From Candidatus Solincola jinzensis (lineage in GTDB: Bacteria > Actinomycetota > Geothermincolia > Geothermincolales > RBG-13-55-18), in contig JACVJG010000248.1 in assembly GCA_015711875.1 (NCBI GenBank), positions 1 through 5,289 on the forward strand: 5,289 nucleotides of DNA, read 5' to 3'. Shown here piece after piece: positions 1 through 5,156 of this stretch. A program made the position numbers and the translations under genes. Position 1 is the first letter of the stretch. Each line of letters begins with the position of its first letter. The notes beneath the pieces are model-generated. The model searched no databases, had not been told where the DNA came from, and saw only the letters and a program-made list of their open reading frames with translations.

Positions 1-110
1 GAGTCGAGGAAGTTCTGGTGCTCGATGATCATGTAGCCGGCGGTGCCCACCACGATCACTACGAAAAGGAGCAGGAACGCCCGCTCCAGGGCTCTCAGCC
101 TTTCTCTCAA
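1..110 (-). CDS. N-terminus of a probable potassium channel (partial, runs off left edge)
   Basis: Only the first 36 codons are inside the window. They encode a short basic cytoplasmic start (RERLRALER), one hydrophobic helix (about residues 12-30, FLLLFVVIVVGTAGYMIIE) and the beginning of an extracellular turn (HQNFLDS). This arrangement, helix 1 ending in GT-GY-xIE followed by a short FLDS-type stretch, is what two-helix prokaryotic K+ channels with a C-terminal TrkA-N (RCK) domain show just before the pore helix. The selectivity filter (TVGYG) and any RCK domain would lie beyond position 1, so the identification rests on the first helix alone. The start is TTG at 110-108: an in-frame TGA at 119-117 excludes anything earlier, and GGGGTGA (123-117) is a ribosome site 6 nt away. 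It is separated from the nuclease gene by 163 nt with its own candidate promoter. Other small membrane proteins cannot be excluded. Confidence 0.6.
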   Translation of the reverse strand, partial: MRERLRALERAFLLLFVVIVVGTAGYMIIEHQNFLD

Positions 111-116
111 AACCTC

Positions 117-123
117 TCACCCC
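117..123 (-). promoter_or_regulatory. Ribosome binding site for the TTG-started channel gene
   Basis: GGGGTGA on the minus strand lies 6 nt before the TTG at 110. Its last three bases are also the in-frame TGA that closes the reading frame upstream, so the site both fixes the TTG start and excludes a longer protein. Confidence 0.5.
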
Positions 124-153
124 GAACTCGACGGTTGCCTTGTTTACATGCAA

Positions 154-182
154 ATAGTATCGTACTCTCCCCGCGCTATCCA
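154..182 (-). promoter_or_regulatory. Candidate sigma-A promoter for the channel gene
   Basis: On the minus strand, TGGATA (182-177) and TACTAT (159-154) are separated by 17 nt; each matches four of six consensus bases. Transcription would begin near 147 and leave a leader of about 37 nt that contains the GGGGTGA ribosome site. Spacing and location fit, but the hexamers are mediocre and the assignment rests on pattern only. Confidence 0.35.
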
Positions 183-188
183 TAAGAG

Positions 189-207
189 GCGCGTTTTATG
201 AACGCGC
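189..207 (-). terminator. Stem-loop downstream of the nuclease gene, possible terminator
   Basis: GCGCGTT (189-195) and AACGCGC (201-207) form a perfect 7-bp stem with a 5-nt loop, about 67 nt past the nuclease stop codon. On the minus strand the stem is followed by CTCTTATGG, which has only a poor T-run, so it is at best a weak intrinsic terminator. It may instead stabilise the transcript 3' end. It sits just upstream of the channel-gene promoter candidate, a sensible place for a boundary. Confidence 0.35.
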
Positions 208-273
208 GGCGGAGCGGAAGGCAATGCGTGAGTGTGATATGCGCTCGAAAGCCGCGGACCGACCCGCATGCGG

Positions 274-744
274 CTACATGAAGTCCTCGGGCTTGGCGTC
301 CTTGAGGAAATCGCGGAAGCGCTCTATCTCGTCTTCCTCGTCGCTCTGGATGAAAACGCTCGCCTCGTTGAGCACATGCTCGTCGGAATAGATCGACACC
401 CCCGTGCGCACCGCCAGGGCGATGGCGTCGCTGGGGCGCGCGTCGATGACGAAAGGCTTGCCGTCGTATTCAAGGGTGATATCCGCGTAGAAAGTGCCTT
501 CCCTCAAGTCGGAGATCACCACCTGCTGCATGGTTATGCCCAACTGGTCCATGATGTTCTTCATGAGGTCGTGGGTCATGGGGCGCGCCGTTTCGATGCC
601 TTGCAGCGCGAAGGCGATGGCCGTGGCCTCGAAAGCCCCGATCCAGATGGGAAGAAAGCGGTCGCCCGCCCTCTCCTTGAGCAGCACTATAGGTTGGTTG
701 GCCGGCAGTTCAACCCTGACGCCTATTAATTGCAACTCCACCAT
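274..744 (-). CDS. Bifunctional nuclease, DUF151 family (DNase/RNase)
   Basis: This is a 156-residue protein of the DUF151 bifunctional nuclease family, whose characterised members degrade both RNA and DNA. The hallmark blocks are present: GVRVELP (8-14), NQPIVLL near 17-22, LPIWIG (31-36), EATAIA (39-44), RPMTHDL (54-60) and the strongly conserved DARPSDAIALAVR (101-113). The tail is acidic (SDEEDEIERFRDFL) and ends in PEDF, as in actinobacterial homologues. Length is normal and the gene is intact. Three in-frame starts compete: GTG 753, ATG 750 and ATG 744. The run TAAGGATGTGA (760-750) matches the full anti-Shine-Dalgarno complement except for one base and places ATG 744 at the best distance; that start also gives the usual family N-terminus MVELxLxGVRVELP. 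It has its own promoter and is probably monocistronic or the first gene of its unit. The cellular role in this lineage is not established. Confidence 0.93.
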   Translation of the reverse strand: MVELQLIGVRVELPANQPIVLLKERAGDRFLPIWIGAFEATAIAFALQGIETARPMTHDLMKNIMDQLGITMQQVVISDLREGTFYADITLEYDGKPFVIDARPSDAIALAVRTGVSIYSDEHVLNEASVFIQSDEEDEIERFRDFLKDAKPEDFM

Positions 745-754
745 CGCCATCACA

Positions 755-760
755 TCCTTA
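755..760 (-). promoter_or_regulatory. Ribosome binding site deciding the nuclease start
   Basis: TAAGGA on the minus strand begins an 11-nt run (760-750) that matches the 16S anti-Shine-Dalgarno complement at ten positions. It favours the ATG at 744 over the overlapping GTG 753 and ATG 750, which lie inside or too close to it. Confidence 0.6.
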
Positions 761-773
761 GTTTCAAGGTTAA

Positions 774-829
774 ACTATAGCACCCTCTTTCGCCTGTCAA
801 TGCGGTCAATATATCAATATATATTTTAC
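774..829 (-). promoter_or_regulatory. Strong sigma-A promoter with extended -10 and UP-like AT tract for the nuclease gene
   Basis: On the minus strand a perfect TTGACA (800-795) is followed after 15 nt by TATAGT (779-774), five of six consensus bases, preceded by TGC (782-780) as an extended -10. The 15-nt spacer is short, which the TGn element could compensate. Immediately upstream, 829-807 is almost pure A+T and includes a tandem 8-bp repeat (807-814 and 815-822); this is where an UP element would contact the alpha subunit C-terminal domain. Transcription would start near 767, giving a leader of about 23 nt with the ribosome site. The AT tract stands out against the GC-rich surroundings. 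Confidence 0.65.
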
Positions 830-877
830 CCGAGAGCCCGCTCTTGTTCACGGAATCCGTATCGCGCCCGGTTCACC

Positions 878-1438
878 TCAAAGGGAGAGGGCATCGCTCG
901 CGCCTTTTTCCAGGACGCAGACAAAGGGCAGGTTCCTCCAGCGCTGCCGATAATCGAGTCCGTAGCCGACCAGGAACTCCTCCCCTACCTCGAAGCCGCG
1001 GTAGTGAAGCTCCAGGGGGGCGATGCGCCGCGTCGCGCGGTCCAGAAAGGTGCAGAGGCGGATCTCCGCCGGCTCCCGCTCTCGAAGGTTGCGCAGGATG
1101 TAGCTCAGGGTCAAGCCGGTGTCTATGATGTCCTCCACCACCAGCACGCGCTGGTGGTAGATGCTTTGGGAGAGATCCTTGATAATACGCACCCCGCGCG
1201 TGCGGGCATCGGCGTCATGGTAGCTGGAGATGGCCATGAAGTCGAGCCTGAGGTCCACGTCCATATGCCTTATGAGGTCGGCGAGGAAAACGAACCCTCC
1301 CTTCAGCACGCTTATCACCATCACCTCTCCTCCGCCATGGCGGCGGTAGTAGGAGGCGATCTCGCCTCCCAACTCCTCTACCCGCCGGGCTATCTCCTCA
1401 GCGCTCAGGATAACGCGCCCGGGAGCTTGCAAAGCCAT
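878..1438 (-). CDS. hpt: Hypoxanthine phosphoribosyltransferase
   Basis: A 186-residue cytosolic purine salvage enzyme that joins hypoxanthine (and usually guanine) to PRPP, giving IMP or GMP and pyrophosphate. Visible family motifs: LKGGF (45-49, pyrophosphate loop), the SSYH region (71-74) of the flexible loop, and the PRPP signature VLVVEDIIDTGLTL (98-111) with acidic pair E102/D103 and presumed catalytic base D106. The base-binding part is FEVGEEFLVGYGLDY (149-163), with F155 (stacking) and D162 (Mg2+/PRPP) conserved, then RNLPFVCVL at the C-terminus. Length is normal. One oddity: the usual LLDK/LLVK lysine that holds the purine O6 atom is arginine here (FLDR, R134). The ATG start is supported by GGGAGG (1452-1447) 8 nt upstream. 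The gene begins 37 nt after the carboxypeptidase stop with no terminator between, so the two are likely co-transcribed, though hpt is more often found beside tilS and ftsH. Confidence 0.95.
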   Translation of the reverse strand: MALQAPGRVILSAEEIARRVEELGGEIASYYRRHGGGEVMVISVLKGGFVFLADLIRHMDVDLRLDFMAISSYHDADARTRGVRIIKDLSQSIYHQRVLVVEDIIDTGLTLSYILRNLREREPAEIRLCTFLDRATRRIAPLELHYRGFEVGEEFLVGYGLDYRQRWRNLPFVCVLEKGASDALSL

Positions 1439-1446
1439 GAGAAATA

Positions 1447-1452
1447 CCTCCC
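1447..1452 (-). promoter_or_regulatory. Ribosome binding site of hpt
   Basis: GGGAGG on the minus strand, 8 nt before the ATG at 1438. It lies in the 37-nt gap after the carboxypeptidase stop codon, supporting independent translation of hpt from a shared transcript. Confidence 0.7.
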
Positions 1453-1475
1453 ATCCGACGCCTCGCGAGGCGGCT

Positions 1476-2885
1476 CTACCATCCTGGCACCAGCCATTTG
1501 AGCCAGGCCAGCAATTGCGCGAAGACGGCGGCGATAAAGGCGAGTACGCGCACCGGGAAAGACGGCCGGTTGCGGTAAGCGTCGCTCACCAGGGATACCC
1601 TGTGCCCGCTATCGCCGTCCCCGCCCACCTCCAGAAAGCCGACTTCCTGGCCCGCCGCCAGGGGATAGGGAGCCCACGTGAGCCAGTTGATGCGCGCCTC
1701 TCGGTAGGCCTCCAGCCTGTCCCTGCGCACGGTGAAGACGAGGTCGCGCGACCCTACGGCGTTTACGCGCCGGCGGGGAAAATCCCCCACCTCCACTTCC
1801 GCCAGAGGCTGGCCGGCGTATGCGTATTCCACGCGCACGAAGTCGTTGAAGCCATACTCCATGAGCGAGATGGTCTGGTCCCAGTAGCTCTCGCCCCCGT
1901 TGAGGATGACCGAGATCAACTCGCGCCCTTCTTTCTCCGCCGCCGCTACCAGGCATTTCCCCGCTCGCGAAGTATAGCCGGTCTTTATCCCCGTGGCATA
2001 AGGATAGAGCTTGAGGAGCTTGTTGTGGTTCTCGAAGACACGCGGGCCGGGATGTCCCGGCCACGGCAGCTGGAAAGAGCCGGTTGCCACTATCTTTCTG
2101 AATTCCGGATTGCGCATGGCATATGCTGCGAGGTTGGCCAGGTCGCGCGCGGAGGTGTGATGGCCGGGCGCGTCCAGGCCGTGTGGGTTCTCGAAATGGG
2201 TGTTTGAGAGGCCCAGCTCGGCGGCCTTTTCGTTCATCATCTCCACAAAGGCTTCCTGGGAGCCGGCGACGTGTTCCGCCAGTGCGGCCGCCGCGTCGTT
2301 GGCGGACTGCACCAGCACCGCGTACAGGAGCTGTTCCACCGTGAGGGTCTCGCCCCGTTCTAGCCAGGCGGAGGATTCCCCCACCGCGCTGGCGGTATCG
2401 CTGATGGTTGCCGTCTCCCCGGGCGAGCACTTCTCCAGGCACAGCAGGCCGGTCATGATCTTGGTGGTTGAGGCCATGGGTAGAGGCTGGTCGCCGTTCT
2501 TGAGGTACAGCATGTCCCCGGTGGCGGGGTCGAGCAATGCCGCGGCGGCGGCTGATATGGCAGGCTCGGACAGCGACCCTTGCGGCATGGATGCGTCCTC
2601 GATGGAGGCGATATTGGAGGCGGAAAGCGGCGCCGATAAGTAGACACCCTCGCTTCCGCCGGAGGCGAGGGCGAAAACCGAGGCAGCCAGGAAAAGGGTC
2701 ACGAATAATGCGCATGAGAGCGATACCGCCAGGCGACGGCGGCGCGTCGCCGACCTTCTTTCCCTCCGCTTGCGTGCTCGGAGTTCCTTTATCCTTCGCT
2801 CCACCACCCTCCGCCTCTCCTCCTCTGGAAGGCGGGATCGTGGCCTTGGCGTCTCCATGAGGCTGCGGTTGTCGCTGTTATCCAT
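1476..2885 (-). CDS. Serine-type D-Ala-D-Ala carboxypeptidase, peptidase S11 (DacA/PBP5-like)
   Basis: A 469-residue membrane-tethered penicillin-binding protein of family S11; such enzymes remove the terminal D-alanine from peptidoglycan pentapeptides outside the cell. All three active-site motifs are present: STTK (139-142, nucleophile S139), SAN (194-196) and KTG (301-303), along with HFENPHGLD and TSARDLA. A PBP5 C-terminal beta domain follows (about 358-430). The N-terminus is an arginine-rich cytoplasmic stretch (about 13-52) and a signal-anchor helix (about 52-75). The C-terminus is a second hydrophobic, Trp-rich segment (about 444-469), where family members carry a membrane anchor. 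The start is uncertain: ATG 2948 would add 21 residues but has only a distant AAGG; ATG 2885 lies 8 nt after an extended -10 and could be read almost leaderless; ATG 2858 has no ribosome site. I chose 2885. The gene is probably co-transcribed with hpt. Function is secure; the subtype (DacA, DacF and so on) is not. Confidence 0.92.
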   Translation of the reverse strand: MDNSDNRSLMETPRPRSRLPEEERRRVVERRIKELRARKRRERRSATRRRRLAVSLSCALFVTLFLAASVFALASGGSEGVYLSAPLSASNIASIEDASMPQGSLSEPAISAAAAALLDPATGDMLYLKNGDQPLPMASTTKIMTGLLCLEKCSPGETATISDTASAVGESSAWLERGETLTVEQLLYAVLVQSANDAAAALAEHVAGSQEAFVEMMNEKAAELGLSNTHFENPHGLDAPGHHTSARDLANLAAYAMRNPEFRKIVATGSFQLPWPGHPGPRVFENHNKLLKLYPYATGIKTGYTSRAGKCLVAAAEKEGRELISVILNGGESYWDQTISLMEYGFNDFVRVEYAYAGQPLAEVEVGDFPRRRVNAVGSRDLVFTVRRDRLEAYREARINWLTWAPYPLAAGQEVGFLEVGGDGDSGHRVSLVSDAYRNRPSFPVRVLAFIAAVFAQLLAWLKWLVPGW

Positions 2886-2893
2886 CAAGGAGG

Positions 2894-2902
2894 AGTTTAG
2901 CA
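2894..2902 (-). promoter_or_regulatory. Extended -10 just upstream of the carboxypeptidase start (possible leaderless mRNA)
   Basis: Minus-strand TGC-TAAACT (2902-2894) has the TGn extension and four of six -10 bases. The predicted start of transcription, about 2887, is only two nucleotides before ATG 2885. No purine-rich ribosome site precedes that ATG; the bases are CTCCTCC, the opposite of a Shine-Dalgarno site. There is no good -35 at 15-19 nt. The pattern resembles leaderless actinobacterial genes. Confidence 0.4.
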
Positions 2903-2940
2903 GAAGGGCAAGTGACGAAAAAAGCCAGCTTTCACGGATC

Positions 2941-2976
2941 GCGCGCATGCCACGTACGTCGCCTTATCACATGTGA
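2941..2976. promoter_or_regulatory. Cluster of short palindromes upstream of the carboxypeptidase gene
   Basis: Three perfect palindromes lie within 36 bp: GCATGC (2945-2950), ACGTACGT (2952-2959) and TCACATGTGA (2967-2976). They end about 56 bp before the predicted carboxypeptidase start, a plausible operator zone. The 10-bp TCACATGTGA is the best candidate for a dimeric regulator site. No known regulator is matched with confidence, and short palindromes arise by chance. Confidence 0.25.
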
Positions 2977-3003
2977 GCCGTGGGGAGAGAAAAAGGAGTT
3001 CGT

Positions 3004-3025
3004 AAAAGCGCTCCTGCACGGCGCT
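3004..3025 (-). terminator. Weak stem-loop with short T-run after the MgtE-like gene
   Basis: On the minus strand AGCGC (3025-3021) pairs with GCGCT (3011-3007) across a 9-nt loop, followed by TTT (3006-3004). The short stem and short T-run make this a weak intrinsic terminator candidate, about 115 nt past the stop codon of the MgtE-like gene. A second hairpin at 3076-3092 (CGGAAG/CTTCCG, 5-nt loop) has no T-run. Confidence 0.25.
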
Positions 3026-3140
3026 CACTGCTCTTCTCCTCTCTGCTTTGTCCATGTGAGAAGCTGTTATGGTTGCGGAAGGCCGTCTTCCGGGTCGGCG
3101 TCATGCGATGGGCTTGTCCTTGCACGTCTATGAAATGCTC

Positions 3141-4937
3141 TCATAGAAGGGCCGCGGCGATCCCCAGGTAGACGGCGAGAGCAGCTATCCCCACCAGCAG
3201 CGATGAGAAGCGCGCCTGGGTATATCCGAACTCGCCACGCAGTCTCCGCATGAAGATGGGGACGGCTATCCCGAAGGCTGCGCCCAGGCACACGGCGGTG
3301 AAAAGGGAAAGCCCTACGGCAAGCCCGAGGCGCGGGAACCCCTCCCATAAGCCCGAGATCAACCCACCCAGTAGGGCGATGGCCAGGGAGATGCTCAACA
3401 CCACCCTCATCTCATGCCAGGCGATGAGGGTAATGTCGCGCAACCCGATCTCCTTACCCCCGATCTCCTCCAGTACCACGGCGTGCGAGACGATACTCAT
3501 ATCCTGCGCCGCTCTCAGCACCAGGGGGATGAAGAAGGAAAGGGTGAGGAGAGGAAGCGCCCTCTCGCGAAAGGCGGCGAGGATAAGAGCGCAGGCCAGC
3601 CCCCCCAGCAGGGTGACGGAGATGGAGGGCAAGCGGTTGCGCAGTGAGGGGGTGGTCCCGGGTTCCGCCAGGTCCAGCCCTCCCAGGTGGGAGATGTCCT
3701 CCCTGGCCTCTTCCCTGATGACGTCGATCATGTCGTCCACGGTGATGATGCCCTTGAGCAGGTTGTCGTCGTCTACCACCGGAAGGGCCAGGAAGTTGTA
3801 GCGGCTCATCACATCAGCCACCGTCTCCTGGTCGTCGTTCACGTTGACGGAGATTACGTCTCGGTACATGAAATCCTCCACCCGCCTTTCCCTGGGCACG
3901 GTGAGGAGGTCGCGAAGGGAGACCACCCCCTTGAGCCTGCCCTCATCGTCCTTTACATAGACATAATACAGGGTCTCGGCGTCGGGGGCGTTTTCGCGCA
4001 GGTAAGCCATGGTCTCGGCGGCGCTGAAATAGCTGGGCACGGCGAGGAACTCCGTGGTCATCTTGCCGCCCGCCGAGTCCTCGCGGTAACCTAGCAGCTC
4101 GCGGATGGTCTCGGCCTCCCTCACCCCCATGATGTTGAGGAGCCTCTCCGCCTTGTCCCTGGGCAGCAAGGCAAGGATGTCGGCGGCTTCGTCCGGCGGC
4201 ATGACCTCCAGGAGGTTTGACGCCCTGGTCTCCGTGAGATCCTCGATTACGTCCGCCTGTTTAGCCGGCTCCACCTCCGAGAGGGATTCCGCCGCCGTGA
4301 GCGTTCCCAGAAGGTCCAGCAGGCGTTCGCGGTGCTCGGCATCCAGTTGCTCTATGATGTCGGCTATATCGGTGGGGTGAAGTTCCAGTAGCTGCTTCTG
4401 GGTGACGGTGAGCTTGAGATCGGGTTGGCGTATCTCCAGGGGGGCCACGAGACTCCAGGGAATGGTGTTCTCCTGCAGATCGACCCCTACTGCCTTCAGC
4501 ACGGCTCCCAGGGTTTTCTCCAGCCCCAGCCGACGCAGCAGCGCCTTCTGGCTCACGTCTACCCCGGTCAGGCGGAGCCTGTGGTCGAACTCCGCCAGGC
4601 GCAGGTCATTGACCCTCACCACCTTGTTGCCATGAAGATCGACGATCTGGCGGTCGAGGAGGTGGCGGCTAAGGAGCAGACCCGAGGGCTCCAACCCGCT
4701 CTCCCATACCTCCCTTCCGTCACGGCTCAAGCGCACCCCCACGAGGTCAAGGGAATCAACCCAGTCCCAGGGGACGGTGGCCGTCTCGCGTCTTCCGCGC
4801 CGGGAGCGTGATATCACCAGATAAGCGCTTTCCGGCAGGCCTCCGTTCAGGCTCATGCCGATATCGTGGACCTTGCCAACCAATCGTCCTGCGCGATCGA
4901 ACACCTTTCGTTCCTGGATTTGCGAGAAGAACAGCAT
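3141..4937 (-). CDS. MgtE-type membrane protein with two N-terminal PRC-barrel domains and a CBS pair, divergent pore
   Basis: A 598-residue protein. Domains in order: PRC-barrel 1 (about 3-75, FSQIQERKVFDRAGRLVGKV), PRC-barrel 2 (about 87-165, LLDRQIVDLHGNKVVRV), MgtE N-terminal helical domain (about 179-283, HPTDIADIIEQLDAE and MPPDEAADILALLP), two CBS domains (about 287-418, including DSAGGKMTTEF, GVVSLRDLL, DVISV and GIITVDDMIDVI), then five membrane helices (about 436-598). Canonical MgtE forms a Mg2+ channel whose cytosolic domains sense Mg2+ and gate the pore. The cytosolic half here is typical, but the pore is not: the conserved GGNxGxQ segment reads AQDMSIV, and the TM5 aspartate of MgtE is apparently glycine. 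Transport of Mg2+ is therefore not assured. The start ATG 4937 has GGGAG 6 nt upstream and begins right at PRC-barrel 1; TTG 5048 would add 37 unconserved residues. It probably forms its own transcription unit behind a strong promoter and a long leader. Confidence 0.85.
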   Translation of the reverse strand: MLFFSQIQERKVFDRAGRLVGKVHDIGMSLNGGLPESAYLVISRSRRGRRETATVPWDWVDSLDLVGVRLSRDGREVWESGLEPSGLLLSRHLLDRQIVDLHGNKVVRVNDLRLAEFDHRLRLTGVDVSQKALLRRLGLEKTLGAVLKAVGVDLQENTIPWSLVAPLEIRQPDLKLTVTQKQLLELHPTDIADIIEQLDAEHRERLLDLLGTLTAAESLSEVEPAKQADVIEDLTETRASNLLEVMPPDEAADILALLPRDKAERLLNIMGVREAETIRELLGYREDSAGGKMTTEFLAVPSYFSAAETMAYLRENAPDAETLYYVYVKDDEGRLKGVVSLRDLLTVPRERRVEDFMYRDVISVNVNDDQETVADVMSRYNFLALPVVDDDNLLKGIITVDDMIDVIREEAREDISHLGGLDLAEPGTTPSLRNRLPSISVTLLGGLACALILAAFRERALPLLTLSFFIPLVLRAAQDMSIVSHAVVLEEIGGKEIGLRDITLIAWHEMRVVLSISLAIALLGGLISGLWEGFPRLGLAVGLSLFTAVCLGAAFGIAVPIFMRRLRGEFGYTQARFSSLLVGIAALAVYLGIAAALL

Positions 4938-4943
4938 CGCGCG

Positions 4944-4948
4944 CTCCC
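4944..4948 (-). promoter_or_regulatory. Ribosome binding site fixing the start of the MgtE-like gene
   Basis: GGGAG on the minus strand is 6 nt before ATG 4937. Neither alternative upstream start (ATG 5006, TTG 5048) has a comparable site, and 4937 coincides with the beginning of the conserved PRC-barrel. Confidence 0.6.
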
Positions 4949-4993
4949 GAGCACTTAGTGGATGTTTTATGCTTTGCCTTTTTCGCTTTTCGA

Positions 4994-5023
4994 GGCGGTC
5001 AACCATCAGGCATGCCTGCCGCC
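4994..5023 (-). promoter_or_regulatory. Two-tier stem-loop in the leader, containing a perfect 12-bp palindrome
   Basis: On the minus strand GGCGG (5023-5019) pairs with CCGCC (4998-4994). Stacked directly on it, CAGG (5018-5015) pairs with CCTG (5010-5007) around a CATG loop, with an 8-nt bulge on the 3' side. The inner part is the palindrome CAGGCATGCCTG (5007-5018). It lacks a T-run, so it is not an intrinsic terminator; it could be an RNA element or, as DNA, a dimeric protein site. Confidence 0.35.
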
Positions 5024-5156
5024 ACGTGTCATCGTTTGCGGTTAACAAGGCTTACCGACTGCCAGTTCCTGGAATGCTCCGGCGTCAACTCTCCCTATTG
5101 CATGGAGTCATGGCCAGCGAATCTGGTTCCAGCCTGTGGGTGGCGCCGCCCTATGC

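Larger units (their letters stand above)
4938..5150 (-). other. Long 5' leader of the MgtE-like gene
   Basis: Between the predicted transcription start (about 5150) and ATG 4937 lie about 213 nt with no convincing gene. The region holds several hairpin-capable repeats: CCAG/CTGG pairs at 5114-5126 and 5062-5072, CATG/CATG at 5101-5112, and a two-tier stem at 4994-5023. I compared it by eye with the M-box (ykoK), manganese, NiCo and ydaO leaders and saw none of their conserved cores. An in-frame TTG at 5048 leaves open that part of it is translated. A cis-regulatory role is inferred from length and gene type only. Confidence 0.4.

Noticed and set aside
264..273. Perfect palindrome CCGCATGCGG directly after the nuclease stop codon
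   Set aside because: Arms of 4 bp around a 2-nt centre cannot form a stable hairpin and no T-run follows; likely chance in GC-rich DNA.
494..1501. Long plus-strand open frame (335 codons) across the nuclease and hpt region
   Set aside because: It runs antisense through two clearly recognisable genes, has no family-like motifs and is low in complexity; long antisense frames are expected in GC-rich DNA.
1437..2207. Plus-strand frame of 256 codons antisense to the carboxypeptidase
   Set aside because: It mirrors the S11 coding sequence, which carries all catalytic motifs on the minus strand; no independent evidence supports it.
1609..2715. Minus-strand 368-codon frame overlapping the carboxypeptidase in another phase
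   Set aside because: Arg/Gly/Pro-rich translation typical of a frame-shifted GC-rich gene; the in-phase S11 protein is unambiguous.
2912..3133. Small plus-strand frames (73 and 63 codons) over the 2886-3140 gap
   Set aside because: No ribosome site at their starts, Cys/Arg-rich unordered translation, and overlap with the promoter region and ends of both flanking genes.
4997..5002. TTGACC as a -35 for the MgtE-like gene
   Set aside because: No acceptable -10 lies 15-19 nt downstream; the only TA-rich candidate (TAAAAC, 4969-4964) is 27 nt away.
4938..5048. N-terminal extension of the MgtE-like protein from TTG 5048 (37 residues)
   Set aside because: No ribosome site at the TTG or at the intermediate ATG 5006, whereas ATG 4937 has GGGAG at 6 nt and matches the start of the PRC-barrel. 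Translation from 5048 is not fully excluded.
4938..5150. M-box (ykoK) magnesium riboswitch in the leader
   Set aside because: Expected from gene type, but the conserved M-box blocks could not be found by eye; a covariance search would settle it.
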